A stretch of DNA of 64,000 nucleotides, from positions 33,573 to 97,572 of the forward strand of contig NZ_FMAC01000018.1 of assembly GCF_900094555.1 (NCBI RefSeq). Direction: 5' to 3'. Positions 17,382 to 25,214 of the stretch are shown one piece after another. Position 1 is the first letter of the stretch, and each line of letters begins with the position of its first letter. Below the pieces are notes generated by a model. That model ran no database searches. It saw nothing but the letters and a program-made list of their open reading frames with translations, and was not told where the DNA came from. This stretch comes from Martinezella hainanensis. Its GTDB lineage: Bacteria; Pseudomonadota; Alphaproteobacteria; Rhizobiales; Rhizobiaceae. Made by a program: the position numbers and the translations under genes.

Positions 17382-17732
17382 ATGTTAAGAATCGGTCTTT
17401 TCTCAGTTGCCGTAATATTTTCATCGGCATACGTATTCGCCGGGAATAATGATAAGGCGAGATTAGAGAATACTTTTGAATGCGCCGCCCTATACGGGAT
17501 TTGGATGAAAATGTACGAGGAGAAGAACGAGGCTGACCAAGTTTATATTTATAAAGGTAAATTCGACAGATTAGCAAAAGAAGCAGAAACTCTATTCAAG
17601 ACGGAGGGGAAAGCGAAAGATAACTTTGATTTAAAATTGCAGCAGCATGTGGACGGTATAGCGCGAGTTGCCTTAAAAGATGGGAGAGCTCTCCCCAGTT
17701 TAAGGGCGTTTTGCGATAAGATGTTTCCTTAG
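17382..17732 (+). CDS. Small exported protein, paralogue 1
   Basis: ATG at 17382 follows GAGGGT seven bases upstream. MLRIGLFSVAVIFSSAYVFA is a signal peptide; the mature part is about 96 residues, charged and helical. It shares with the next gene an alignment of FECAALYGIWMKMYEEKNEADQ, a Y-x-x-K-x-x-R-L-x-K-E-A-E segment, HVDG, KDGRALPSLR and FCDKMF. Two conserved cysteines, one near the start and one near the end of the mature part, could form a disulphide in the periplasm. No family is recognised. An upstream frame to 17304 has no signal-like start. Confidence 0.65.
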   Translation: MLRIGLFSVAVIFSSAYVFAGNNDKARLENTFECAALYGIWMKMYEEKNEADQVYIYKGKFDRLAKEAETLFKTEGKAKDNFDLKLQQHVDGIARVALKDGRALPSLRAFCDKMFP

Positions 17733-17802
17733 TCGCCTCTATGCACCTACCCGCGGAATATGATTGAAGTGCTAGCCGCGTTAAGCTCAGGGACCGTTGG
17801 TG

Positions 17803-18189
17803 ATGAAAATGCTTATTTTCACGACTATTGCGTTTTTCATCTCAGTAGGCATGTCCGCTAGCGGCAGCGAAAATAGGAATCCGTTTTCGGATCATGAGGC
17901 TAATCGGAAGAAGGAAAGGCAAGAGAGTATATTCAATTGCGCAGCGACGTATTTCATTTGGCTGAAAATCTCTGAGGAAAAGCAAGAAACCGATCAGGCG
18001 AGAACATACAGCGAAAAGTATAGAAGGCTATTGAAGGAAGCTGAAAAATCGTTCGAGGAAAGCGAAAAAACTGAGAGTGAGACGGTAGCACATCTACAAC
18101 GATATGTAGATAAGTTACTTGATCGCGCAGGCAAGGACGGCCGGATCCTCCCGACCTATCGCATGTTCTGCGACAAGGAGTTTCTATAG
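17803..18189 (+). CDS. Small exported protein, paralogue 2
   Basis: This is a second copy of the same family as the preceding gene, at roughly 40 percent identity by eye: FNCAATYFIWLKISEEKQETDQ, YSEKYRRLLKEAEKSFEE, RYVDKLL, KDGRILPTYRMFCDKEFL. The signal peptide is MKMLIFTTIAFFISVGMSASG. ATG at 17803 has AGGGA nine bases upstream. A 25-residue charged stretch between the signal and the conserved core distinguishes it. The gap of 70 bases to the first paralogue fits one transcript. Function unknown; the location next to the RTX operon suggests a surface or periplasmic role. Confidence 0.65.
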   Translation: MKMLIFTTIAFFISVGMSASGSENRNPFSDHEANRKKERQESIFNCAATYFIWLKISEEKQETDQARTYSEKYRRLLKEAEKSFEESEKTESETVAHLQRYVDKLLDRAGKDGRILPTYRMFCDKEFL

Positions 18190-18290
18190 GGCTAACTCTG
18201 AGCTTTAACAGCTTTCTATATGTGGTTTTGTGTCGGGGCATAGCTCGCCTCTATTCCGCCTGCAACACATCAAGCCGGCATGCTCTCCTT

Positions 18291-19100
18291 TCACAGATAT
18301 AGCAAGCCTTCTTCAAATTCAGTCAGAAAGCCGGAGGCTCGAATTGCTAGGAAGCACCAAGCTGCAGTTAGCTGCGAGCGGATAAAGCCCAAGCTCACGC
18401 CCTTGGCAACAGCTTCGGCTTTTGATCGCGCGCCCAAGCGATTTTGTGCTCGTCGGAGATGCATCCTAACGGTGTGAACCGATATTCCAATGGCGTCGCC
18501 AATTCTCGCCGGTCTATGACCGTCGGCGAACATTTGCAAACAAAGGCCTTCTTGCTTGCTAAGAGCGATCTTGGAGTAGGGGGCAATCTGGCTTTTGACC
18601 TTTTGGTGTAAGTACATGCCCAGCAAAGCAAGTTCCGGCTTCAGCTCGCGCCGGAAGGCTCGCCAACCGGCTTCGTTATCGAGATACGAAGTAAAGCTTA
18701 AAGCCGCCACGTTTCCGTTCGCGTCATGTATCGGTATTGTCATTCCCCGTAGAACACAGTCAGGGCATTCAAATGCTGAAAGATATTTTCTGGTATCAGG
18801 CGATTGCAAGTCCATTGTATCCCAGTCGAACGGCAAACTGCTGGTTCGACCTGACTTTGCGACAGGGTCTGTCTCATGGATCCGGCGCTCCCAATACCGC
18901 TCGAACCATCCTGGAACGCCCGCTCCATAGATTGGCAGATCTTGGTGATCGACGCCGTCAATATCTAATGCCTGGTAATAGAGAGCCTCAACGTTATAGA
19001 GTTGCCGCAGATCTCGAAACGCGGCATTGGTCATCTCAGGGGAGCAGATGCCCTCAACAATTTCAAGCGCTATGCTGAAACGAGATGTCATACAGGGCAT
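18291..19100 (-). CDS. LuxR-type quorum-sensing regulator (solo)
   Basis: This 269-residue protein has an autoinducer-binding domain at about residues 20-170 and a GerE-type HTH at about 180-245 (LSKQEGLCLQMFADGHRPARIGDAIG, then SVHTVRMHLRRAQNRLGA). Signal-binding positions typical of LuxR/TraR are present: W-F-E-R-Y-W, DPV and PFDW. GAGGAA precedes ATG at 19100. No luxI-type synthase is in the window, so it is a solo that may sense a chromosomal or foreign acyl-homoserine lactone or a plant compound. A C-terminal extension (about 25 residues, ending EFEEGLLYL) goes beyond the usual end. Possible targets are the neighbouring secretion or glycosyltransferase genes (inference only). Confidence 0.88.
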   Translation of the reverse strand: MPCMTSRFSIALEIVEGICSPEMTNAAFRDLRQLYNVEALYYQALDIDGVDHQDLPIYGAGVPGWFERYWERRIHETDPVAKSGRTSSLPFDWDTMDLQSPDTRKYLSAFECPDCVLRGMTIPIHDANGNVAALSFTSYLDNEAGWRAFRRELKPELALLGMYLHQKVKSQIAPYSKIALSKQEGLCLQMFADGHRPARIGDAIGISVHTVRMHLRRAQNRLGARSKAEAVAKGVSLGFIRSQLTAAWCFLAIRASGFLTEFEEGLLYL

Positions 19101-19279
19101 TGCAATCTTTCCTCGATCAAAGTCAAAACGGTATCAATCAGGATGAAATGAACGCTTGCTAAACTGGGTCGCAGCTCGAACTCTCAGCCCCGTCGATACA
19201 GGTTTACAGAGAGCTAGATCGCGTCACTTTCATTGGATATTTTAGGGAGATATCTCAAGCGAAGACCGCCAATGCGCTG

Positions 19280-20197
19280 TCATGGCCCCGCTACCATTTT
19301 GAACGGTCCGAGGTGGAGATATTGTTCGATCGTTCGCGCCGAACCGGTAGAGTAGGCGCCCGTTGTTCTGCCCTCGAGGAGCTCTTTGAGACGCATATTT
19401 GCTCTGATCCGCATTGTTTGCCATTTCTCGCTCCGCTTCGCGTCGAAATCTTCGTCCCAGTGGAGCGGCGCTTCTCCAATCGTGCGCTTCTTGTAAAGGT
19501 GATATAATGGCAATCTGTTCGGATGCCAGATGTCCCAGCCATGGGTGAATGCTCGGATCGAAATGTTTTGTTCTTCACCGTGGAAATACATGTATGGGTC
19601 GTAGGGGATTTCTTCTACAAAATGACCCCTCGTAAAAATAAATGCGGCAGACACCTGTAGGCCCGGAATATCAAACATCTCATTGGAATTTTCGCATGCG
19701 AACAATACAACCGGACTTGATAGGTTTATTATATTCGATTTTGGAATAAGCTTTAACGTGCATGCGGTAAATCGCTTCTTTTCTATATTTCCATCAGATC
19801 GGACATTGAAGGCAAAGGGACGCGTCGAAACGAGCGTCTTAGCATTGCCACTGCTGCGTGAAATGGTTTCAAGTGTATCAACGAGTGTGACATCCCAGTT
19901 CCTATCGAAGTAGGAATGAGAGTCGATTTGAAGAAAATAATCTTCCTTCAGGTAGAGCGTCATTGCAAGTGCTCGTGCCCAGCTTACTCCGCGCGAGTGA
20001 TAGGGATTGACGTGCAAATAGGCCATTTTGGACGACGCAACTGATAGCTCAGACTCTGTTGAGACGAAACTTTGATCTACGATCCCGAAGCGAAGTCGAT
20101 CGGGAAACCTCGCTTTTTCCATCGCGCTCTTCACTGTGAAAGCGAGCATTGGATCGCAAAATCCGACAATGCTAATAAATATAGATGCCTTATTCAT
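19280..20197 (-). CDS. GlcNAc-type glycosyltransferase (GT60-like)
   Basis: The product resembles the GlcNAc glycosyltransferase family typified by the eukaryotic Skp1 hydroxyproline GlcNAc-transferase. It has an N-terminal MNKASIFISIVGFCDPML, a GVSWARALAMTLYLKEDYFLQ segment, a metal-binding-like DSHSYFDRNWD, a HGEEQNISIRAFTHGWDIWHPN acceptor block and YHLYKK. ATG at 20197 was chosen because the family begins with the IFISI strand; the frame can be read to 20275. It has no signal peptide or membrane helix, so it acts in the cytoplasm. The acceptor is unknown; a glycan or a protein is possible. Confidence 0.78.
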   Translation of the reverse strand: MNKASIFISIVGFCDPMLAFTVKSAMEKARFPDRLRFGIVDQSFVSTESELSVASSKMAYLHVNPYHSRGVSWARALAMTLYLKEDYFLQIDSHSYFDRNWDVTLVDTLETISRSSGNAKTLVSTRPFAFNVRSDGNIEKKRFTACTLKLIPKSNIINLSSPVVLFACENSNEMFDIPGLQVSAAFIFTRGHFVEEIPYDPYMYFHGEEQNISIRAFTHGWDIWHPNRLPLYHLYKKRTIGEAPLHWDEDFDAKRSEKWQTMRIRANMRLKELLEGRTTGAYSTGSARTIEQYLHLGPFKMVAGP

Positions 20198-20509
20198 TTG
20201 TACGGTATCGGTCCAAGGTCTGGATAAAGTTCTATAACTTATCTTCAAATCTAATAACTGAAATTCTAGGGACACGGCATGATTTTTTGCGCTTTCGTCG
20301 CATAATTTGTGGCTTAATACTTATTCGCGAGCACGGGCCGTCTAGACCAGTTTGGCACTCATGTTTGGCCGCAAATTCCGGCGAGTAGCTAAGTGATGGC
20401 TTTGACGCTGTTATAGGTTCATGGGAACTTATTGAACATGTCCTGGGGCCATCCGCGTAAGCGGTCGGGCTCTATGCCTGACGGCACGGAACCAGGCTAT
20501 GGGCTCGTT
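20198..20509. other. Intergenic region upstream of the glycosyltransferase
   Basis: An AT-leaning spacer that presumably contains the promoter of the leftward glycosyltransferase gene. No other gene is seen; it ends where leader repeat C begins. Confidence 0.35.
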
Positions 20510-20835
20510 TCCGCTGGCACCAGTAACGATCCCTTTGGCAGGGCTGCGATCGCAGCACCATGACGCCGGCACCGCCGGCGAAATCTCTTTCCTTGAGCGG
20601 GGAAAGAAGGCCCTGCCCTCTCTCCCCAGCAAGGGCAAAAGCCCGCCTCCCCATCCTTCGGCCTCAAGGCCTGCAGGACGAACGCGCCTTTGGCGCGCTC
20701 GCCACTCCAGCCGGCCGTGACACGACCGCCCTCCGGGTGGGCGATACCCCTCGGTTTTTACCCTTGCCCCCTTCTCACCCGCTGTTCCGCACGAGCTCGG
20801 GAAGCAGGAGCGGGTGCTCCTGCTTCTCAGGACCA
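20510..20835 (+). repeat. GC-rich leader repeat, copy C, upstream of ParB-like gene
   Basis: This copy aligns with 5930-6240 over about 310 bases (CCAGTAACGATC, ATGACGCCGGC, CCCTCTCTCCCCAGC, CCCCATCCTTCGGC, CGCCACTCCAGCCGG, CTCACCCGCTG, GAGCTCGGGAAGCAGGAGC). It sits immediately before a 27-residue ORF and the ParB-like gene, while copy B sits before the DUF932 gene. Conservation with many substitutions but constant position suggests a functional leader. Confidence 0.7.
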
Positions 20836-20864
20836 AGACCGCTTCGCGGACAAGGAGAACGAAC

Positions 20865-20948
20865 GTGACCACGAAAATGATCTTTGAAGCCATCAGCCTA
20901 ATGGCCTTCGTCGCAGCCGTCTGCGTCTGGGCCTTCGCAATCGCCTGA
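20865..20948 (+). CDS. 27-residue single-span membrane peptide
   Basis: AAGGAG lies seven bases before GTG at 20865, which opens a 27-codon frame (an in-frame ATG follows at 20877). From that ATG the peptide begins MIFEAISLMAFVAAVCVWAF, forming one membrane helix almost to its end. The ribosome binding site, hydrophobic content and position just upstream of the ParB-like gene make it a credible small membrane protein or leader peptide. Confidence 0.55.
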   Translation: MTTKMIFEAISLMAFVAAVCVWAFAIA

Positions 20949-20982
20949 TCCATCCAGCCATCATCAATAGGAGAGAATTTCC

Positions 20983-22893
20983 ATGACCGACATCATCACC
21001 ATTGCACTGAACAAGCTCGACACCGACCCGATGAATGTTCGCAGGACCTACAGCGGGCAAGGAATTGCCGAACTCGCCGCAAACATTCGCAGCGATGGCT
21101 ATCGGGTTCTGCAAAATCTTGTCGTTCGGAAAAGCGACAAGCGCGGACGCTATCTCGTGATCGCGGGCGAGCGTCGTCGTCTGGCGCTCGTAACCTTGGC
21201 CGAGGCTGGCGAGATCGCTAGGGATTTTCTGGTCGAATGCAAGGAGCGTGACGGCAGCACTGCGACCGAGATCAGCCTTGCTGAAAACATCATGCGCGAG
21301 GACATGCATCCACTCGACCAGTACGCGGCATTTTGCGTGCTGGCTGACAAGGGAATGCCCATTGCCGATATTGCCGCTCGCTTCGGCACGACCGAAACCA
21401 TTGTACGTCGTCGTCTGGCCCTAGCTCGCGTTTCGCCGGTTCTCCAGAATCTCTATCGCGACGAGGAAATGAGCTTCGAGCAGCTGACCGCCTTCACCGT
21501 GACAGACGATCATGGCCGGCAGGAGGAAATCTGGAATAGCCTCTCATCTTGGAACCGCAGCGCTCATACCATTCGCCACGCGCTGCAGCAGGATGCCATG
21601 AAGGCGAGCGATAAACGCATCGTGTTCATCGGTGGACTGGAAGCGATTGAGGCGGCGGGTGGCGAAGTCCGGCGCGATCTATTCGACAACCATAACGGTG
21701 GCTTTACCACCGATATTGCATTGGTCGAGCGGCTTGTCGGCGAAAGGCTCGAAGCCGAGGCTGAAAAGCTTCGGGGTGATGGATGGGCTTGGGTGGAATG
21801 CGCAGCCGAATATCCGCAGGACGCCCACCGGATGCGCAGGATCTATCCTCAATCCGTGCCGCTAAGTGATGAGCAACAAGCCGAGCTCGACCAGTTGGAC
21901 CGTGACTATACCGAGCTTGCCGAGCAGATCGAAACAGATAGCGCCGACGATGATGCCGAAAGCCGGTTCGAGATAGTCTCCGCTCGGATAGAGGCGTTAC
22001 AGGCATCCGAGGAGCAGTTTGCTCCGGAGGACACCGCACGGGCGGGCGCCTATGTCTGCATCGACCATTACGGCAAACTGCGCATCGAGCGCGGCTTCCT
22101 CAAACCAGATGACACCCAAACTTCAAATGAGCATGAAGGTTGCGATGACGACGGTACCCAAAGCTTGGAACAGAAGGCACAGGCGGCCAAGGCCTTTGTG
22201 ATCTCGGCTGCCCTTGCCCAAGAGCTGACCGCGCAGAAGACCGCCGCCATCCGCGCAGAACTCGCCCACAATCCGGACGTGGCATTGGCCGCTGTCGTCC
22301 ATGCCCTTCTTCTCGGTACGCAGCACATATATGGGAGCGAAGAAACCTGCCTCGAGCTGCGGCTGACCAGTGAACGGCTGGAAAACTCGATAAAGGACCC
22401 CGCCGAATGCAAGGGGACGGTGGCACTGGACGAGCTGGCCGAAAACTACGGCCATCACCTTCCCGGCAACCCAGCCGATCTGTGGGAATGGTGCCTTGGC
22501 CAGTCGCGTGATGAGCTCATGAACCTCCTCGCCTTTGCTGCCGCAAAGTCCGTCAATGCGTTGCAGCTGCCACACTATGATCGGAAGAAGCAGCGCCAGC
22601 ATGCGGATCGTCTGGCGACCGTGCTCAATATCGATATGGCGGCATGGTTCACGCCGACTTCGGAGAACTATTTCGGGCGGATCAGCAAGGCGGGCATCGA
22701 GGAAGCTTTGATCGAGGCAAAAGGGGTCGATTTTGCCAGCGGTGTTGCGGGAATGAAGAAGATCGAGGCCGCAGCCTATGCGGTGCGTCAGATCGAAGGC
22801 ACCGGCTGGCTCCCTGCACTAGTTCGGATCGCAGACCTCGAACCCTTCGACGGCGATGACGAGGACGATAAGTTGGCGGAAGCCGCAGAGTAA
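20983..22893 (+). CDS. ParB/Spo0J-domain plasmid protein
   Basis: This 636-residue protein has an N-terminal ParB/Srx-type domain (about 1-110: LNKLDTDPMNVRRTYSG, LVVRKSDKRGRYLVIAGERRRLAL, then TATEISLAENIMREDMHPLDQ) and an HTH around 125-165 (MPIADIAARFGTTETIVRRRLAL). A long helical and acidic C-terminal part has no named domain. It is much longer than true partition ParB proteins (about 330 residues) and is the rhizobial plasmid type often found with DUF932 and DUF736 genes. It may be a CTPase-type DNA-binding regulator. AGGAGAG precedes the start; a terminator follows at 22901. Confidence 0.88.
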   Translation: MTDIITIALNKLDTDPMNVRRTYSGQGIAELAANIRSDGYRVLQNLVVRKSDKRGRYLVIAGERRRLALVTLAEAGEIARDFLVECKERDGSTATEISLAENIMREDMHPLDQYAAFCVLADKGMPIADIAARFGTTETIVRRRLALARVSPVLQNLYRDEEMSFEQLTAFTVTDDHGRQEEIWNSLSSWNRSAHTIRHALQQDAMKASDKRIVFIGGLEAIEAAGGEVRRDLFDNHNGGFTTDIALVERLVGERLEAEAEKLRGDGWAWVECAAEYPQDAHRMRRIYPQSVPLSDEQQAELDQLDRDYTELAEQIETDSADDDAESRFEIVSARIEALQASEEQFAPEDTARAGAYVCIDHYGKLRIERGFLKPDDTQTSNEHEGCDDDGTQSLEQKAQAAKAFVISAALAQELTAQKTAAIRAELAHNPDVALAAVVHALLLGTQHIYGSEETCLELRLTSERLENSIKDPAECKGTVALDELAENYGHHLPGNPADLWEWCLGQSRDELMNLLAFAAAKSVNALQLPHYDRKKQRQHADRLATVLNIDMAAWFTPTSENYFGRISKAGIEEALIEAKGVDFASGVAGMKKIEAAAYAVRQIEGTGWLPALVRIADLEPFDGDDEDDKLAEAAE

Positions 22894-22900
22894 AAGGAAA

Positions 22901-22932
22901 GAGCCGGTCGCGGCACCCTCCGCGACCGGCTC
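22901..22932 (+). terminator. Hairpin after ParB-like gene
   Basis: A perfect 13-base inverted repeat, GAGCCGGTCGCGG and its complement, encloses CACCCT, and starts 8 bases after the stop. No long T-run follows, but the strength and position fit a terminator. Confidence 0.75.
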
Positions 22933-23612
22933 AACTGACAGACGAACGGCCTGCAAAGCGGAACTCTATCTGGTAGCATTGTTAGCATCGGCACTACCAT
23001 AAGGCCAGCGCCAGGGTGCGGCCTTGGCGGGTCGACCGCCGCGGTCGCAGCAAGAGGACCCCGCAAGCCCGCGTCCTCTCACACTCTCCCCCCACCCGAA
23101 AAGTCATTGCATGGGCTGTGCCGTTTGCGAAAGCCTACAGCAAACGCCCTTCGGCGTATCTGATCGACGCCTCGCCTATCTCCGTTGATGAGTTGCATTT
23201 GCTTTTGCGACGCGAGATTGTCGGTATCGATCCAGCACGACAGTTCAGCGGTATCGCGCGGGGCCATATCGGGTATATCCCTTTCTCTGTATGCGGATAT
23301 CCTCAAGATTGAGCCGGGATGACAGCAGGCGGCTTCACGCAGATGAAGATGTAGCACGCGGAGCCGAATCAACCTCTCTGTCTAAGAACCTCGTAATCTT
23401 GCGTGGACTAAAGGTTTTCCAGCCGCAGCGCCGCCGAGCGGCGCGTCCGCGGCCGTAGTGAGCCCTGACATGTGTCGGGGCGAACGAAGCTGGCGGAGCA
23501 AACCCGCGCCCGCCAGGTTGCGCCGAAGGGTTTTGCGAAGCCTTGTGGGAAACCTGCTCCGTGACGCATGTGCGCACGCGAGGATTGATCCCTCGACGCC
23601 CGCCCCTGCCAG
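22933..23612. other. Intergenic region, GC-rich, no gene recognised
   Basis: These 680 bases show no ORF I believe in. The 98-codon rightward frame at 23016-23312 has no ribosome binding site and no family resemblance. Palindromic GC-rich stretches occur around 23430-23470 (CGCAGCGCCGCCGAGCGGCGCG). Position between a ParB-like gene and the ParA/RHH operon would suit a cis-acting plasmid site, but I cannot define one. Confidence 0.35.
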
Positions 23613-23993
23613 CTAAGATTTCGGCCTCTGCTTAAGATAGCCGCGCAGCGCCTTGTCGACCACTTGCGACACCCTCAAACCATCCTCGGCCGCTGCCACC
23701 TTGATTGCCCGGATGACGTCGCGGCCAACATTCACCTGAAACCGTGTGGTTTCCACCGCACCGCCATCCTGAGTGTCAGGCAGATCGGCAGCTAGGCTGC
23801 TGCTCTTGCCAGGGGCCTCACCGTCGCTCGCCATCTCACCGGGATGCTCCGCTTCTGGTGCACTCGGCCCTTCGTCTTTGGGCGTTACGAACATCTCATC
23901 ATAGCGCTTGAGCTGGTCCGTCGTATCGGCAAGAAGATCGGAGAGGTCTTTGGCACTGCGCTTGCGGCGGCCGAGTTCTCTGAAGTCTGTCAT
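23613..23993 (-). CDS. Ribbon-helix-helix partner of ParA/VirC1-like ATPase
   Basis: This 126-residue protein has a disordered acidic N-terminal half (DEGPSAPEAEHPGEMASD) and a C-terminal ribbon-helix-helix: TRFQVNVGRDVIRAIKVAAAEDGLR, then VSQVVDKALRGYLKQR. It overlaps the ParA-like gene by four bases. The pair resembles ParA with a ParG-type centromere-binding protein, and also VirC1-VirC2 of Agrobacterium. Its target could be the repeat tract upstream of the operon at 24780-24980. Confidence 0.7.
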   Translation of the reverse strand: MTDFRELGRRKRSAKDLSDLLADTTDQLKRYDEMFVTPKDEGPSAPEAEHPGEMASDGEAPGKSSSLAADLPDTQDGGAVETTRFQVNVGRDVIRAIKVAAAEDGLRVSQVVDKALRGYLKQRPKS

Positions 23994-24691
23994 CGGCGAA
24001 CCCTTTGGGACTCGACTGCCGGCAGTTCATCAGCCTTTATTGCCTCTGTGATGTCGTTCAGCAGTTGCACGATGTTTGCGCGTGCTTTCTTCACCTGATC
24101 GGCTTTTGACGGATCCTGGGACAGGATCTCCAACGTGCCGGAATTGAGGCAGAACTGCTCGTAGACTTTGCGTGCCCTTATGAACGTTGGTAGGGCCGGC
24201 AGTTTGTGGGCGCGGATCAATTCGATGGCGTCCTGGAATGCCTTTGTATTGAGATCGATGCCCTCGACGCGGTTGAGCACAAGCCGAAGTGGAGCTCGTT
24301 TAAGATTCCGCGCCCATTCGAACAGTTTGACGGTCTCGAACATTTCCATGACGTTCGCTTTGGCCGGCACGATGGTGAGGTCGCTTGCGACCACAGCGGC
24401 GGTGAGAAGCTCGTTCATCGACCCTTGTACATCGATCAGTGTGATGCCCTCCCCTGTTTGCGAGATGGCGTCGACGAGCTCCTGTTGGGTTGCGGCCCTG
24501 CTAGCGGTGATGCTCTTGGGAAGTGTTCCGGCCTGGCGGCAGCGGTTTACCCATTGGAAGCATGAGAGCTGCCTGTCTGCATCGATGATATGGATGTTGG
24601 AAGATGCCGACGCGAGTTCTGAAGCAACGAGCGCACATAGGGTGGACTTGCCAACGCCGCCCTTGGAGTTTGCGAATGTCAGGATGGTCAT
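23990..24691 (-). CDS. ParA/VirC1-like ATPase
   Basis: I chose ATG at 24691 (MTILTFANSKGGVGKST), which puts the deviant Walker A KGGVGKST at residues 10-17; the upstream extension to 24757 has no family match. Further motifs are IHIIDADRQLS and ITLIDVQGSMNE, and the strand SDLTIVPAKANVMEMFET. Its 233 residues match small ParA or VirC1 ATPases, which position plasmids or relaxosomes. Because mobC and a relaxase gene lie just across the intergenic region, a transfer-linked role like that of VirC1 is likely; simple partition is the alternative. Confidence 0.85.
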   Translation of the reverse strand: MTILTFANSKGGVGKSTLCALVASELASASSNIHIIDADRQLSCFQWVNRCRQAGTLPKSITASRAATQQELVDAISQTGEGITLIDVQGSMNELLTAAVVASDLTIVPAKANVMEMFETVKLFEWARNLKRAPLRLVLNRVEGIDLNTKAFQDAIELIRAHKLPALPTFIRARKVYEQFCLNSGTLEILSQDPSKADQVKKARANIVQLLNDITEAIKADELPAVESQRVRR

Positions 24692-24777
24692 GCTGAGATG
24701 GGCTCCTATAACTGCATTGCATGCACCTCCCGTTAATTTTGCTATATATGTTATCAATTGACAAGTTCCCGCACTTC

Positions 24778-24981
24778 ATGAGCTCTAGCGACTACCAGCA
24801 GCGTCGTCGCTCCGTGCAGTCTGCGCGCTCCTCGAAGTGCGTGAAGCATCCGGAGCGTTCGAAGTGCATGGAGTTCACGTGGTGGCCTGAGTGCGCAGAC
24901 CAAGCGTCGTTCGCAGGGTTCAAATGGTGCGTGCAGCGCATGCACTTCGTGCAGTTTGCAAGCTTCGCTCAGTGCGCGTAG
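24778..24981 (+). other. GTGC-rich repetitive tract with a Cys/Phe/Trp-rich ORF
   Basis: The tract repeats short GTGC-containing words. Two 15-base near-copies, TCGAAGTGC(G/A)TG(A/G)AG, start 27 bases apart at 24832 and 24859, and more GTGC(G/A) words follow up to 24978. On the + strand it reads as a 67-residue ORF (MSSSDYQQRRRSVQS onward) unusually rich in cysteine, tryptophan and phenylalanine, without a ribosome binding site. It may be an iteron-like binding site for the adjacent RHH/ParA pair rather than a gene. Confidence 0.45.
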
Positions 24982-25042
24982 TGTATTGATTTAAAAGGGA
25001 AATATTGAAAAAAGTGAAGTTAAATGGATGGCAGGGATATAC

Positions 25043-25113
25043 GATTTGTGATACAAATCTGCCACGCCACGATAGCGGCGTTCGTGTGGCGACAAAGCTT
25101 GCGCTTTGCGCTG
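25043..25113 (+). other. Candidate transfer origin (oriT) structure
   Basis: Immediately upstream of mobC lie three stem-forming elements in a row: a palindrome GATTTGT-GAT-ACAAATC (25043-25059), an imperfect hairpin GCCACGA...TCGTGTGGC (25066-25090), and a 25-base block (25089-25113) that recurs in inverted orientation inside the relaxase gene at 27081-27105. Relaxases usually act next to their own genes on such inverted repeats. No nic site can be assigned. Confidence 0.5.
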
Positions 25114-25214
25114 GGTTGCTCCGGCAGTCTCTCGATCGAGACCGGAGCAATGAATGAGGCTGATCCGTCGCGCATGTGGTGATTGATGGGTGTTGGGCTT
25201 GGAGATTTGCCGTC

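Noticed and set aside
23016..23312. 98-codon rightward ORF after the ParB-like gene
   Set aside because: No ribosome binding site, no recognisable family and arginine/proline-rich start typical of random GC-rich DNA.
24754..24945. 63-codon leftward ORF with Leu-His-Ala repeats
   Set aside because: It is the antisense reading of the GTGC-rich tract; no ribosome binding site and an amino-acid pattern dictated by the DNA repeats.
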